A stretch of 10,377 nucleotides of DNA from Gammaproteobacteria bacterium (GCA_028871235.1 JAGWNO010000071.1:1-10377), one strand, 5' to 3'; positions 1 to 6,930 are shown, counted from the first letter of the stretch. Numbers and translations: made by a program. Notes: a model not told the origin generated them from the letters alone.

Positions 1-580
1 GCCAGCTCGACCTGGAGCTATGTGGTCAGCGACCCCGGCAGCCGCGGTGATCGACCCGGTACTCGATTTCGATTACCCCTCCGGAACGCTGGCGACCGCC
101 TCTGCCGAGGCCATCATCGCCCATGTGCGCGGCGCAGGCCTGCACCTCGAGTGGATCCTCGAAACGCATGCCCATGCCGATCATCTCTCGGCCGCGCCGC
201 ACCTGCAGCGGGCACTGGGTGGTCGCATCGGCAGCGGGATCCGCGCGGTGCGGTCGCATTTCAAGCAGGCACTTCATCTCGAAGCGGACTTCATCGCCGA
301 TGGCGCGCCCTTCGACCATCAGTTCAACGACAGCGAGGCCTTCACGGTCGGCGGCATGCCCGCCGACGTCGCCGCCACCCCCGGCCACACCAGCGACAGC
401 GTCAGCTACCGGATCGGCGATGCTCTGTTCGTCGGCGATACGCTGTTCATGCCAGACTCCGGCACCGCCCGCTGCGACTTCCCCGGCGGCGATGCCGGCA
501 CGCTTCGCCGCCGTACGCTTACGCGCAATCCTACCACGCATCATGCACTTACCCCAAGACACGCCGGTTTCCGCGTGTAA
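1..580 (+). pseudogene. Broken MBL-fold hydrolase (ETHE1-like persulfide dioxygenase family), frameshifted and truncated
   Basis: Family members oxidise glutathione persulfide or act as related thiol hydrolases, using one iron in a metallo-beta-lactamase fold. The metal motif THAHADH is intact (bases 164-184), followed by TPGHT (third His) and FVGDTLFMPD (bridging Asp), then GTARCDFPGGDA, a hallmark of this branch. The homology runs through three frames. Bases 1-45 give STWSYVVSDPGSR in frame 1. About 47-512 give AAVIDPVLDFD through GGDAGTL in frame 2. About 513-562 give LPQDTPV in frame 3, matching the usual stretch before the CHDY motif. The normal C-terminus, including the last metal-ligand His, is absent, and sequence after about 580 shows no further homology. 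The N-terminus lies beyond the left edge. Two frame changes plus a lost tail argue for a decaying gene, although assembly error could explain either single shift. Family assignment is confident; exact substrate is not. Confidence 0.8.
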
Positions 581-706
581 CTGTGCAACAGTCTGTCGCA
601 GCCGCTGCTATGTGCTTTCCATTCAGAAGAAGCTTAATATCAAGTGCGAATTTATCAGCGGCTCTGAATTGTCCGACTAAACAGACGTTGCAGGGAGTAA
701 CCACAC

Positions 707-1105
707 ATGAAACCGGAAATCTTCTGGCTGGCCATCACCGCCATGATGACGGGACTGTTGTTCCTGCCTTATATCCTCGACCGTGTCCGCGTGCGCGGAC
801 TCGTGGGTTCCATGCAGAACCCGAGTCCCGACGACACGCCACAGTCGGCTTGGGCGCAGCGGGCCATGCGTGCCCATACCAACGCCGTGGAGAACCTGGT
901 GGTGTTCGCCGCCCTGGTGACGGCAGCGCAGTTCGCCAGGGTCAGCGATCATCTGACCATCCTGGGATGTCAACTGTATTTCTGGGCGCGGCTCGCCCAT
1001 TACATCATCTACACCGCCGGCATCCCGGTGTTGCGTACGCTCAGCTTCGTCGTGGGCGTGGTCGGTGAACTGCTGATAGCGATCGCGTTGTTTCAGGCGA
1101 TGTAA
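707..1105 (+). CDS. MAPEG family integral membrane protein
   Basis: This 132-residue protein belongs to the MAPEG family (membrane-associated proteins in eicosanoid and glutathione metabolism), whose studied members are small inner-membrane glutathione transferases or peroxidases. The length is typical. Four hydrophobic segments are visible at about residues 4-22, 60-78, 82-104 and 108-130. The signature RAHTNAVENL spans residues 55-64, where family members place the conserved Asn/Glu near the glutathione site, and FWARLAHYIIYTAGIP (92-107) is the second conserved block. The ATG is preceded by AGGGAG about ten bases upstream. The gene stands alone: a broken gene lies upstream, and a convergent peptidase ends 14 bases after its stop. 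Glutathione use is inferred from the family; many bacterial MAPEG proteins have no assigned substrate. Confidence 0.88.
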   Translation: MKPEIFWLAITAMMTGLLFLPYILDRVRVRGLVGSMQNPSPDDTPQSAWAQRAMRAHTNAVENLVVFAALVTAAQFARVSDHLTILGCQLYFWARLAHYIIYTAGIPVLRTLSFVVGVVGELLIAIALFQAM

Positions 1106-1119
1106 TCAGGCGACAGCAA

Positions 1120-2469
1120 TCAGAAAACACCCCCCGGGCCAGGGAACACCACCGGTGACTCGAAGCCATCCTGCGAGACGCTCGCCACGCCGAAGAAATA
1201 ATTGTCAATACTGATGTCCCGGAGTTCGTGCCGAGTCACATCGCCCACGTACTCGGAATGGGTCCAGAGCGGCGCGGTGGTGTCGCGCCAGTAGACGCGA
1301 TAGCCGGCCGCGCCCGGAATCGGCTTCCAGCTCACCGTGGTATTGGGCGTGACTGCGCCCGTGATCTCCACGCCCGAGGGCGGCGCTGGCGCCCAGGCAA
1401 GCGAGGCGAGCGTGATGGCGTCCAGCGCGGTAATCTTGCGGGCGTAGGTAAAATCCACACCCGAAAGCAGATCGCCGTGCTGCACGCCGTCAATCATCTT
1501 GACGTCGTTGTGCTGGCGGGTGAAATTCTCGTGGGCCTCGGTGACCCGCACCGCCGGATAACCGAGCGCGTCGAATTCCATCTGGTCGCCACCGCGGCCG
1601 AAGCGGTCGTCGCGGTACATGAGCATGACCTTGAGATCCGGCACGTACTGCTGGCACAGCACCGCCATGTAACGCGCCAGCTGTCGGGCGGGCGAGTCCA
1701 CCTCGCCGCCGTGGTAGTAGAGATACTTGATCTCGGCGGGCGTGACATTGGGGCTGATGCCCTCGGAAAACACCCGCACTTGGATGTTGTCCATTACCCC
1801 ATCGGAGCCCTGGCTGTTGCCGATCATGTCGTTGTTGATGTCGGCTTCCACGTTCCAGCCGTGCGCTTTCGCGTGCCGGGCGATGATCTTGCCGCCGTAC
1901 AGCCCCTGCTCCTCGCCGGAATCGGCGGAGTACACGATGGTGGCATTGAATTTGTACTTCGACAGCACCCGCGCGGTTTCAAGGACGGCCGATACCCCGG
2001 AGCCGTCGTCGTCGGCGCCGGGGGCATTGGCGGTGGAATTCATGATGTCCGCCACCCGCGAATCCAGGTGCGCGGTCATGACGATATAGCGGCTGGGATC
2101 AGTCGTGCCCTTCTGGATAGCCACTACATCCATGACTTCCGTGGGTTCGGGGATTCCCGGACCGGTAACCACTTGGGAGGGTGTAATCACCTGCAGACAT
2201 CCGCCGCAGTTTTTTGAGATCCCCTCGAACTGAGCCTTCACCCAACGGCGCGCGGCGCCGATCCCCCGGGTGGGCGAAGTGGTGCTGGAGAGCGTATGCC
2301 GCGTGTGAAAGCCCACCAGCTTTTCATCCAGGCTGCGCAGATGTTCGGCGCTTACCGCACCAGCTATCTCGCGCAATGCCGGGTGCTCCTGGGGCGGTAC
2401 AGCCTCCGGTGCGGCCCATGCCAAGGGGGGCAATGCGAGGGTGAGAAACAACCAGCAGGCAGGTTTCAT
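1120..2469 (-). CDS. Secreted M28 zinc metallopeptidase with C-terminal FnIII-like domain
   Basis: M28 peptidases are two-zinc aminopeptidases that trim N-terminal residues in the periplasm or outside the cell. The ATG at 2469 is chosen over a TTG seven codons upstream because GGAG lies eight bases before it and MKPACWLFLTLALPPLAWAA then forms a clean signal peptide. The protein is 449 residues. Expected metal and catalytic residues are all present: H134 and D136 in TAHLDSR, D153 in PGADDDGSG, the catalytic Glu pair E186/E187 in SADSGEEQGLYG, D214 in NNDMIGN and H313 in VTEAHENF. A CxxC-like NCGGC at 87-91 could form a disulfide. Residues about 360-445 resemble a fibronectin type III fold (VSWKPIPGAAGYRVYWRD), common as a C-terminal appendage in secreted peptidases. 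It is divergent from the DUF4097 gene and convergent with MAPEG. Specificity cannot be read from sequence. Confidence 0.9.
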   Translation of the reverse strand: MKPACWLFLTLALPPLAWAAPEAVPPQEHPALREIAGAVSAEHLRSLDEKLVGFHTRHTLSSTTSPTRGIGAARRWVKAQFEGISKNCGGCLQVITPSQVVTGPGIPEPTEVMDVVAIQKGTTDPSRYIVMTAHLDSRVADIMNSTANAPGADDDGSGVSAVLETARVLSKYKFNATIVYSADSGEEQGLYGGKIIARHAKAHGWNVEADINNDMIGNSQGSDGVMDNIQVRVFSEGISPNVTPAEIKYLYYHGGEVDSPARQLARYMAVLCQQYVPDLKVMLMYRDDRFGRGGDQMEFDALGYPAVRVTEAHENFTRQHNDVKMIDGVQHGDLLSGVDFTYARKITALDAITLASLAWAPAPPSGVEITGAVTPNTTVSWKPIPGAAGYRVYWRDTTAPLWTHSEYVGDVTRHELRDISIDNYFFGVASVSQDGFESPVVFPGPGGVF

Positions 2470-2494
2470 GGGCAATTCTCCACTGCACAAAAAA

Positions 2495-2506
2495 CGGTTT
2501 TAACCG
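2495..2506. promoter_or_regulatory. Short palindrome upstream of the M28 gene
   Basis: CGGTTTTAACCG has 5-base arms with a 2-base centre, 26 bases upstream of the peptidase ATG. Read on the minus strand it is followed directly by TTTTTT, giving a weak terminator- or attenuator-like shape in the peptidase leader. The stem is short, so an operator or chance are equally possible. Confidence 0.25.
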
Positions 2507-2512
2507 GGGTTG

Positions 2513-2543
2513 GGGACCGTCCCTTTAGAGGGACAAGGGCCCT
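2513..2543. repeat. Stacked GGGAC/GTCCC inverted repeats in the divergent promoter region
   Basis: Three overlapping dyads are packed into 31 bases: GGGAC-C-GTCCC (2513-2523), the perfect 6-base hairpin GTCCCT-TTAG-AGGGAC (2519-2534) and the palindrome AGGGCCCT (2536-2543). The middle GTCCC can pair with either flanking GGGAC, so two mutually exclusive hairpins are possible. Multi-copy REP-type intergenic elements often look like this, as do operators. It lies between divergent genes and has no T-tract, so it is not a terminator for either one. Confidence 0.5.
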
Positions 2544-2563
2544 GTAAGTTACCACTGGTGCTC

Positions 2564-2591
2564 TTGCAAAGTCTGGCTTAAGTGTTATAGT
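2564..2591 (+). promoter_or_regulatory. Candidate sigma-70-type promoter for the DUF4097/lipoprotein unit
   Basis: TTGCAA (2564-2569) and TATAGT (2586-2591) are separated by 16 bases, and the first ATG follows 57 bases later. An overlapping AT-rich stretch offers GATAAT (2594-2599) as a second possible -10. This is one of the few AT-rich patches in the window. The arms AGTGTT (2581-2586) and AACACT (2605-2610) flank the -10 region and could be a regulator site. Confidence 0.45.
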
Positions 2592-2636
2592 AAGATAATA
2601 CACCAACACTCAAACCGCCAACCCACACGCGTCCCC

Positions 2637-2642
2637 AGGAGA
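2637..2642 (+). promoter_or_regulatory. Ribosome binding site of the DUF4097 gene
   Basis: AGGAGA lies six bases before the ATG at 2649 and fixes that start over the out-of-frame ATG at 2644. Confidence 0.75.
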
Positions 2643-2648
2643 GATGTC

Positions 2649-3836
2649 ATGCGCTCCTCACTACTCGCCTGCCTGTCCAAGCTTTCCCTGCTGCCGGCTC
2701 TCATCGCCTTGGGGCTGGCAGGCCAGGCCTTGGCCGACACCGCCACCCACACCCTGACCCGCAGCATAGCCATCGCAGCGGGCAGCACCGTTGAGGTGCA
2801 GAACCTCGTGGGCCGCATGACCGTCTCCCCCGGCGGCGGCACGCTGGAAGTCACCGCCACGGTGGTGGCCGGCGGCAAGGACCGTGCTGCCGCCGAGGCG
2901 CTGACGCAGACCGTGAAACTGTCGGTGGAGACCGCCGGTAACCGGGTAAGCGTGCATGTGGACTATCCCGTGGACCAGTATGACAGCTACCGTTATGACG
3001 GGCGCGGCGACCGGCAACTGAGCAGCGGCTGCATCCTCGGTATCTTCTGCGTGCAGAGCACGTCCGATCTCAGCTACCAGGGTCACCGCGTACGTATTCA
3101 TCAGAACAGCGGTGACGGCGCACCCCTGCATGTGGATGTAGCCATCAAACTGCCGGCCGGTGCCAGCGCCGATCTCACCAACTACGTCGGCTTCATCAAG
3201 GTATTGAATGTTAAGAATAATCTGGGTCTGCACTCCGACAGTGGCGATATGCAAGTCAATCAAGTTACCGGCAATCTCAACATAGACACTGGCAGCGGTG
3301 ACATCGGTATCGCGAATCAGGATGGCGCGACGGTGGTACACACCGGTTCCGGCGATGTGGCTGTCAGGGATGTGAAGGGCAATCTCAATATCCATACCGG
3401 CTCGGGCGATGTCAGCGGTGGCAATCTGCAAGGCGACACGCTCGAGACTGTGACCGGTTCGGGCGACGTGGTACTGGATGGACTGAGCGGCGCGTTGAAC
3501 CTGCGCGCGGGCTCGGGTGATATCCACCTTACCGGTATCAAGGCACATGGCGGTACCGCCGTCCACACCGGTTCCGGCGACATCACGTTGAATGGCGACC
3601 TCTCGGGCATGAGTGACTTCAATCTCCGGGCCGGCAGCGGTGATATCACGCTGATTACCAGCCAGCCACCCGCAGTGCATCTGGATATCACCACCGGCAG
3701 CGGCGACATCGAGGTGCACTGGCCCGGCGTCAATAACGTGACCGCCAGTGATGACAGCTTCAGCGGTGACATCGGTACTGCCAAGGCAACCGGCCAGATC
3801 CATACCGGCAGCGGTGACGTCATCCTGAAGCGATAA
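2649..3836 (+). CDS. Exported DUF4097-family beta-repeat (putative adhesin) protein
   Basis: The product has 395 residues with a signal peptide (cleavage near ALA-DT, residue 29-30), so it should be periplasmic or surface exposed. Residues 30-190 form a non-repetitive head with two nearby cysteines (C128, C134) that could form a disulfide. From residue 191 to the end it consists of eleven repeats centred on SGD, with Ser at 198, 216, 234, 252, 271, 289, 309, 330, 351, 372 and 388. Nine read GSGD, most often as TGSGD followed by I/V-x-L/V. Spacing is 18-19 residues early and 20-21 later, as expected for coils of a beta-solenoid. The DUF4097 family is annotated as a putative adhesin, but its function is not established. 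Serine codons alternate between AGC and TCN across the repeats, so they are old. The lipoprotein gene follows after 25 bases, almost certainly co-transcribed. Confidence 0.85.
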   Translation: MRSSLLACLSKLSLLPALIALGLAGQALADTATHTLTRSIAIAAGSTVEVQNLVGRMTVSPGGGTLEVTATVVAGGKDRAAAEALTQTVKLSVETAGNRVSVHVDYPVDQYDSYRYDGRGDRQLSSGCILGIFCVQSTSDLSYQGHRVRIHQNSGDGAPLHVDVAIKLPAGASADLTNYVGFIKVLNVKNNLGLHSDSGDMQVNQVTGNLNIDTGSGDIGIANQDGATVVHTGSGDVAVRDVKGNLNIHTGSGDVSGGNLQGDTLETVTGSGDVVLDGLSGALNLRAGSGDIHLTGIKAHGGTAVHTGSGDITLNGDLSGMSDFNLRAGSGDITLITSQPPAVHLDITTGSGDIEVHWPGVNNVTASDDSFSGDIGTAKATGQIHTGSGDVILKR

Positions 3837-3861
3837 TCCAGTGAATCAGGAGCTTTGACCG

Positions 3862-4281
3862 ATGAAAGCAATTTATCCGGGATTCGCATCCAGCATGCTG
3901 CTGGGCACCTGTCTGTTCGCTGGCTGTGATATTACGAAGAGCATCTCGGTGCCCGCCAATGCACATTGGGCAAATGGGGAAAGCACTGTGAACGGTGATA
4001 TCACCATCGGCGCCGATGCCGTCGTGGACGGCGATCTCCTGACTGTGAATGGAGATGTCACTGCCAAGAAACCGGAATTCGATTCGTCTGACACCGGCCG
4101 TCCGCCAGTCATGGTGGTTGGACCCCATGCAAGCGTAACCGGTTCGATAACGTTCGAGAGACCTGGGAAACTGTACGTGAGCGACAGCGCGGTGATCCAC
4201 GGCGTACAAGGCGTGATGCCCGAGAAATTCCCCGGTGCTGCGCCGGCCGGCGTGCGGTTGCCGGCCTGTCCTTCCAACTGA
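3862..4281 (+). CDS. Lipoprotein with bactofilin-like (polymer-forming type) beta repeats
   Basis: The 139-residue product has a lipoprotein signal ending in LFAGC, with the modified cysteine at residue 22. Asp at +2 is the residue that in enterobacteria keeps lipoproteins in the inner membrane; whether that rule holds in this organism is unknown. The mature part carries short hydrophobic/Gly/Asp repeats: STVNGDITIGADAVVDGDLL (41-60), TVNGDVT (61-67), VGPHASVTGSITF (86-98) and KLYVSDSAVIHGVQG (103-117). These resemble the right-handed beta-helix turns of bactofilins and polymer-forming proteins, although the lipid anchor and short length differ from true cytoskeletal bactofilins. The start is supported by AGGAG nine bases upstream. 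Its position right behind the DUF4097 gene, and similar strand-turn repeats, suggest the two products work together in the envelope. No enzymatic motif is visible. Confidence 0.75.
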   Translation: MKAIYPGFASSMLLGTCLFAGCDITKSISVPANAHWANGESTVNGDITIGADAVVDGDLLTVNGDVTAKKPEFDSSDTGRPPVMVVGPHASVTGSITFERPGKLYVSDSAVIHGVQGVMPEKFPGAAPAGVRLPACPSN

Positions 4282-4351
4282 GTATTATGAAGATTGCCAT
4301 GTTCCTGAACACCCTGCACTGCACTTCGCCGCCATAAGCACGCCGCTGCCC

Positions 4352-4379
4352 GCGCGGGCCTGAACCCGCGCCCTGTTTT
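4352..4379 (+). terminator. Candidate Rho-independent terminator after the lipoprotein gene
   Basis: GCGCGGG (4352-4358), loop CCTGAA and CCCGCGC (4365-4371) form a perfect 7-base GC stem. It is followed after CCTG by TTTT (4376-4379). The T-run is short and offset by four bases, so termination may be partial. Only about 30 bases separate it from the next start, and no clear promoter is visible there, so read-through into the barrel gene is plausible. Confidence 0.5.
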
Positions 4380-4411
4380 CCCAATCTGATTCATCTATGC
4401 CGAGGAACGTC

Positions 4412-6604
4412 ATGTTCAGCCTCAACAGGCCCGTTTTGTCTTCGATTTGCGCCGCACTGCTGGCGGCAGGCACCGCACATGCCGCGCAGCCGCAGGCGCC
4501 CATGATCGCCGTCGGCGTCAAGACCGGCGACATCATTGTGGACGGTGCCCCCAACGAGCCAGTCTGGCGCATGGCGCCGGTCATCACGCTCACCCAGCAG
4601 AATCCGCATCCCGGCGCGCCCACGCCCTTCATCACCACGGTGCGCATCCTGCGCGGCGCGCGGCACCTCTATTTCGGCATCGTCTGCGATGATCCGGACC
4701 CATCGAAAATCGTCGTGCACACGCTCCAACGTGATGCCGACCAATCCAGTGATGACAACGTGATGATCGTGTTGGACACCTTCGGCCAGAAGAAACTTGC
4801 CTACGTATTCCAGGTGAATGCCGGCGGAGCCATGGCCGACGGCCTGATCTCGCCCGGTTATCACAATTCCAACAGCAACACCCCCACGGTGGACTACAGT
4901 TGGAACGGCTACTGGCAGGCGGCGGTCAAGCGCACCGCCGGCGGTTGGACCGCGGAGATACGCATTGACACCCAGAGCCTGCAATTCAACAACCAGAACG
5001 GCGTCTGGGGTTTCAACGTCAGCCGCTACGTACCCCGCGATCAATTGACCTTGGCGTGGTCCGGCATCAACCTGAATGCCTCGCCTACGAACCTGCAATG
5101 GGAAGGCGCGCTCACGGGCATCCAGGGCCTCAGCCAGGGCAGCGGCCTGGAATTCGACCCTTACGTTGTCACTGAATACAACGACAGCAAGCACGACACC
5201 GCCAGTTGGACCGGCTTCGATCTCAAGTACAACTTCACCCCGGAACTGGCAGGCCGCTTCACCTACCATACGGATTTTTCCGAAGCCCAGGCCAATTCCC
5301 TGCAGCTGAATGCTTCTCCCTATCCGCAGTCCATCCCGGAAACCCGCGCCTTCTTCCTGGAGGGCGCCAATATCTTTACCTTCAGCCATAACCTGGGCCA
5401 GAACTTCATTCCATTCTATTCACGCAGCATCGGGCTCATTAACGGCCAGACCGTCCCGTTGAATGAAGGCGTGAAACTCCTGGGCCATACCGACGGCTGG
5501 ACGCTGGGCCTGCTGGATACCCAGATGGCCGGTACGGGTGTTTCCAACGGCACAAATCTGTTCGCCGGCCGGGCGTCCTACAACATCAACAGCCAATGGC
5601 GCGTGGGTACGCTCGTGACCCACGGCGACCCCACCGGCCAGGGCACGAACACCCTCACCTCCTTCGACAGCACCTGGAGCACGTCCACCTTGGGCGGTGA
5701 CAAGAACCTGAATGTGTCCGGCTGGGCGGCGCGTTCCGGCGGCAGCGACGTGCCCGCCGGCAGGCCCAATGGCTACGGCTTCGACCTCGAATACCCCAAT
5801 GACCTGTGGTACGCGGACCTCAATTACAATTTCTACGGCGACGCCCTGAACCCGGCGCTTGGTTTCATACAGCGCCCCGGCACCAAGCAGATTTCCGCGG
5901 ATGTCACCTATCAGCCGCGGCCGGCGGCCATTAGCAGCTTCTCCTGGGTGCGGCAGTTTTTCTTCAACGCCAACTGGTATTACGTCACCGGTCTCGACAA
6001 CCGCGTCCAGAGTGACGACTGGTCATTCAATCCGCTGCAATTCACCACCCAGACCGGCTGGCAGTGGAACACCCAAATCAGCACGAATCATGAAATGCTG
6101 GCCGCGCCGTATGCGATCGTTCCGGGCGTAACCATCCCGGCGGGCAGCTACCACTTCATCACCAGCCATATCAATATGAATTCGCCGAGTTCGAATCCGC
6201 TGGTTTTTGGATTCAATGGTGAAATCGGAGATCTCTACAACGGCCACTACCATGACTTCTTCCCGAACATATCCTGGGCCGCGCCCGGCGGGCATTTCAC
6301 AGCGACCTTGTTATCGGGAGCTCTCTGGATTTACACCCCCCAGGGCAACGGCATCGTGCGCGTGTCCGAACTCAACCTCGGCTACTCCTTTACGCCGGAT
6401 CTCACCGTCTCCACCCTCACCCAGTACAACGACATCAGCCGCAACGTGTCGGAGAACGCCATCCTGCAATGGAATATCCAGCCGGACCGCGTGCTGTACG
6501 TGGTGTGGAACCACGGCCTGACGCTCAACCCTAACCTGTTCCAGGGCCAGCAGACCATCACCGGCAACACCGCGGTGGTGAAGCTGGTGTGGGGGTTCTA
6601 TTGA
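4412..6604 (+). CDS. CBM9-like + DUF5916 outer-membrane beta-barrel protein
   Basis: The ATG at 4412 is preferred to the one at 4397 because GAGG lies six bases upstream of it, while the earlier codon has no ribosome site and only adds MPRNV before the signal peptide. The protein has 730 residues. The signal peptide is residues 1-25 (TAHAA). About 35-205 match the carbohydrate-binding family 9-like domain (DIIVDGAPNEPVW at the start, then LYFGIVCDDPDPSKI). The rest is a DUF5916-type beta-barrel: the block ETRAFFLEGANIF (310-322) and FYSRSIGL (335-342) are characteristic, and alternating aromatic/polar strands continue to a terminal VKLVWGFY, an aromatic C-terminal residue as in most outer-membrane proteins. 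No TonB box or plug was recognised. The ligand is unknown; a role in handling glycans or other surface molecules is inference from the CBM9-like domain. Confidence 0.85.
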   Translation: MFSLNRPVLSSICAALLAAGTAHAAQPQAPMIAVGVKTGDIIVDGAPNEPVWRMAPVITLTQQNPHPGAPTPFITTVRILRGARHLYFGIVCDDPDPSKIVVHTLQRDADQSSDDNVMIVLDTFGQKKLAYVFQVNAGGAMADGLISPGYHNSNSNTPTVDYSWNGYWQAAVKRTAGGWTAEIRIDTQSLQFNNQNGVWGFNVSRYVPRDQLTLAWSGINLNASPTNLQWEGALTGIQGLSQGSGLEFDPYVVTEYNDSKHDTASWTGFDLKYNFTPELAGRFTYHTDFSEAQANSLQLNASPYPQSIPETRAFFLEGANIFTFSHNLGQNFIPFYSRSIGLINGQTVPLNEGVKLLGHTDGWTLGLLDTQMAGTGVSNGTNLFAGRASYNINSQWRVGTLVTHGDPTGQGTNTLTSFDSTWSTSTLGGDKNLNVSGWAARSGGSDVPAGRPNGYGFDLEYPNDLWYADLNYNFYGDALNPALGFIQRPGTKQISADVTYQPRPAAISSFSWVRQFFFNANWYYVTGLDNRVQSDDWSFNPLQFTTQTGWQWNTQISTNHEMLAAPYAIVPGVTIPAGSYHFITSHINMNSPSSNPLVFGFNGEIGDLYNGHYHDFFPNISWAAPGGHFTATLLSGALWIYTPQGNGIVRVSELNLGYSFTPDLTVSTLTQYNDISRNVSENAILQWNIQPDRVLYVVWNHGLTLNPNLFQGQQTITGNTAVVKLVWGFY

Positions 6605-6927
6605 ACGGTACTGAACCGGTTCGCAATAACACTGTGACCGCCGTCCGCGGATAAGACAAAACACGATGTCCTGCTGATACATGAGTCCCGCCATCGCATA
6701 CAGGCGGAAACCGGGACCGGCAACGGCGATATCACGCTCTCCACGGATTGATCAGCGGCGCCTGCCCGGCCGCTGAGCCGGCCCATCATCCATTGCGCCC
6801 CCATATGCATATTTGCTGGGCCGGGATTCCACGACTCCAAACCGGCATCAGCGCGGCTTCGCCGGAGAACGCGTATCGGCGCGGACCTGAGTCGGGGTAA
6901 CATGGGGTCATCAACCGGCCGTCCCCC
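6605..6927. other. Gene-poor gap between the barrel and serine-biosynthesis genes
   Basis: No intact gene was found in these 323 bases. The gap holds two perfect 10-base palindromes, GAACCGGTTC (6613-6622) and ATATGCATAT (6803-6812), a possible DUF4097 tail remnant (6638-6751) and a hairpin over the next start codon. A CCGGC/GCCGG stem near 6766-6781 has no T-tract. No convincing terminator for the barrel gene and no convincing promoter for the next gene were found, although one of them should lie here. Confidence 0.6.
6638..6751 (+). pseudogene. Possible remnant of a DUF4097 C-terminal repeat
   Basis: The frame from 6638 to a TGA at 6749-6751 has no start codon, but its end reads ETGTGNGDITLSTD then stop, which closely matches the TGSGDITL repeats of the protein encoded at 2649-3836. 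Bases 6716-6739 match bases 3630-3653 at 20 of 24 positions. A stop 12 bases after the repeat resembles the ending of the intact gene (TGSGDVILKR, stop). The upstream 20 or so codons are not recognisable. The match is short, so convergence by chance on a simple motif is possible. Confidence 0.4.
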
Positions 6928-6930
6928 ATG
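6901..6930 (+). promoter_or_regulatory. Hairpin covering the start codon of the SerB-SerA gene
   Basis: CATGGGG (6901-6907) and CCCCATG (6924-6930) are perfect 7-base complements separated by 16 bases, and the right arm ends exactly on the initiator ATG. No Shine-Dalgarno sequence is visible before that ATG. In the mRNA the AUG would be buried in the stem, so initiation may depend on opening it. The structure is seen directly; regulation is inference. Confidence 0.35.

Noticed and set aside
635..640. TAATAT as a -10 box for MAPEG
   Set aside because: No acceptable -35 lies at 16-18 bases upstream (GTGCTT at best).
22..1068. 348-codon plus-strand frame running through the broken hydrolase into MAPEG
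   Set aside because: Only its first few codons carry real homology (SYVVSDPGSR); the rest is an out-of-frame reading of two other genes.
1228..2217. 329-codon plus-strand frame opposite the M28 peptidase
   Set aside because: The peptidase strand has all catalytic motifs and a signal peptide; this frame is rich in His/Arg/Gly with no motif.
2470..2490. TTG start seven codons upstream for the M28 peptidase
   Set aside because: The ATG at 2469 has a well-placed GGAG and gives a cleaner signal peptide.
2661..3803. 380-codon minus-strand frame opposite the DUF4097 gene
   Set aside because: Its apparent repeats are only the reverse image of the SGD repeats, and it has no ribosome site or known fold.
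4287..4337. 16-codon frame MKIAMFLNTLHCTSPP after the lipoprotein gene
   Set aside because: It has no ribosome site and no sign of conservation, and is too short to support.
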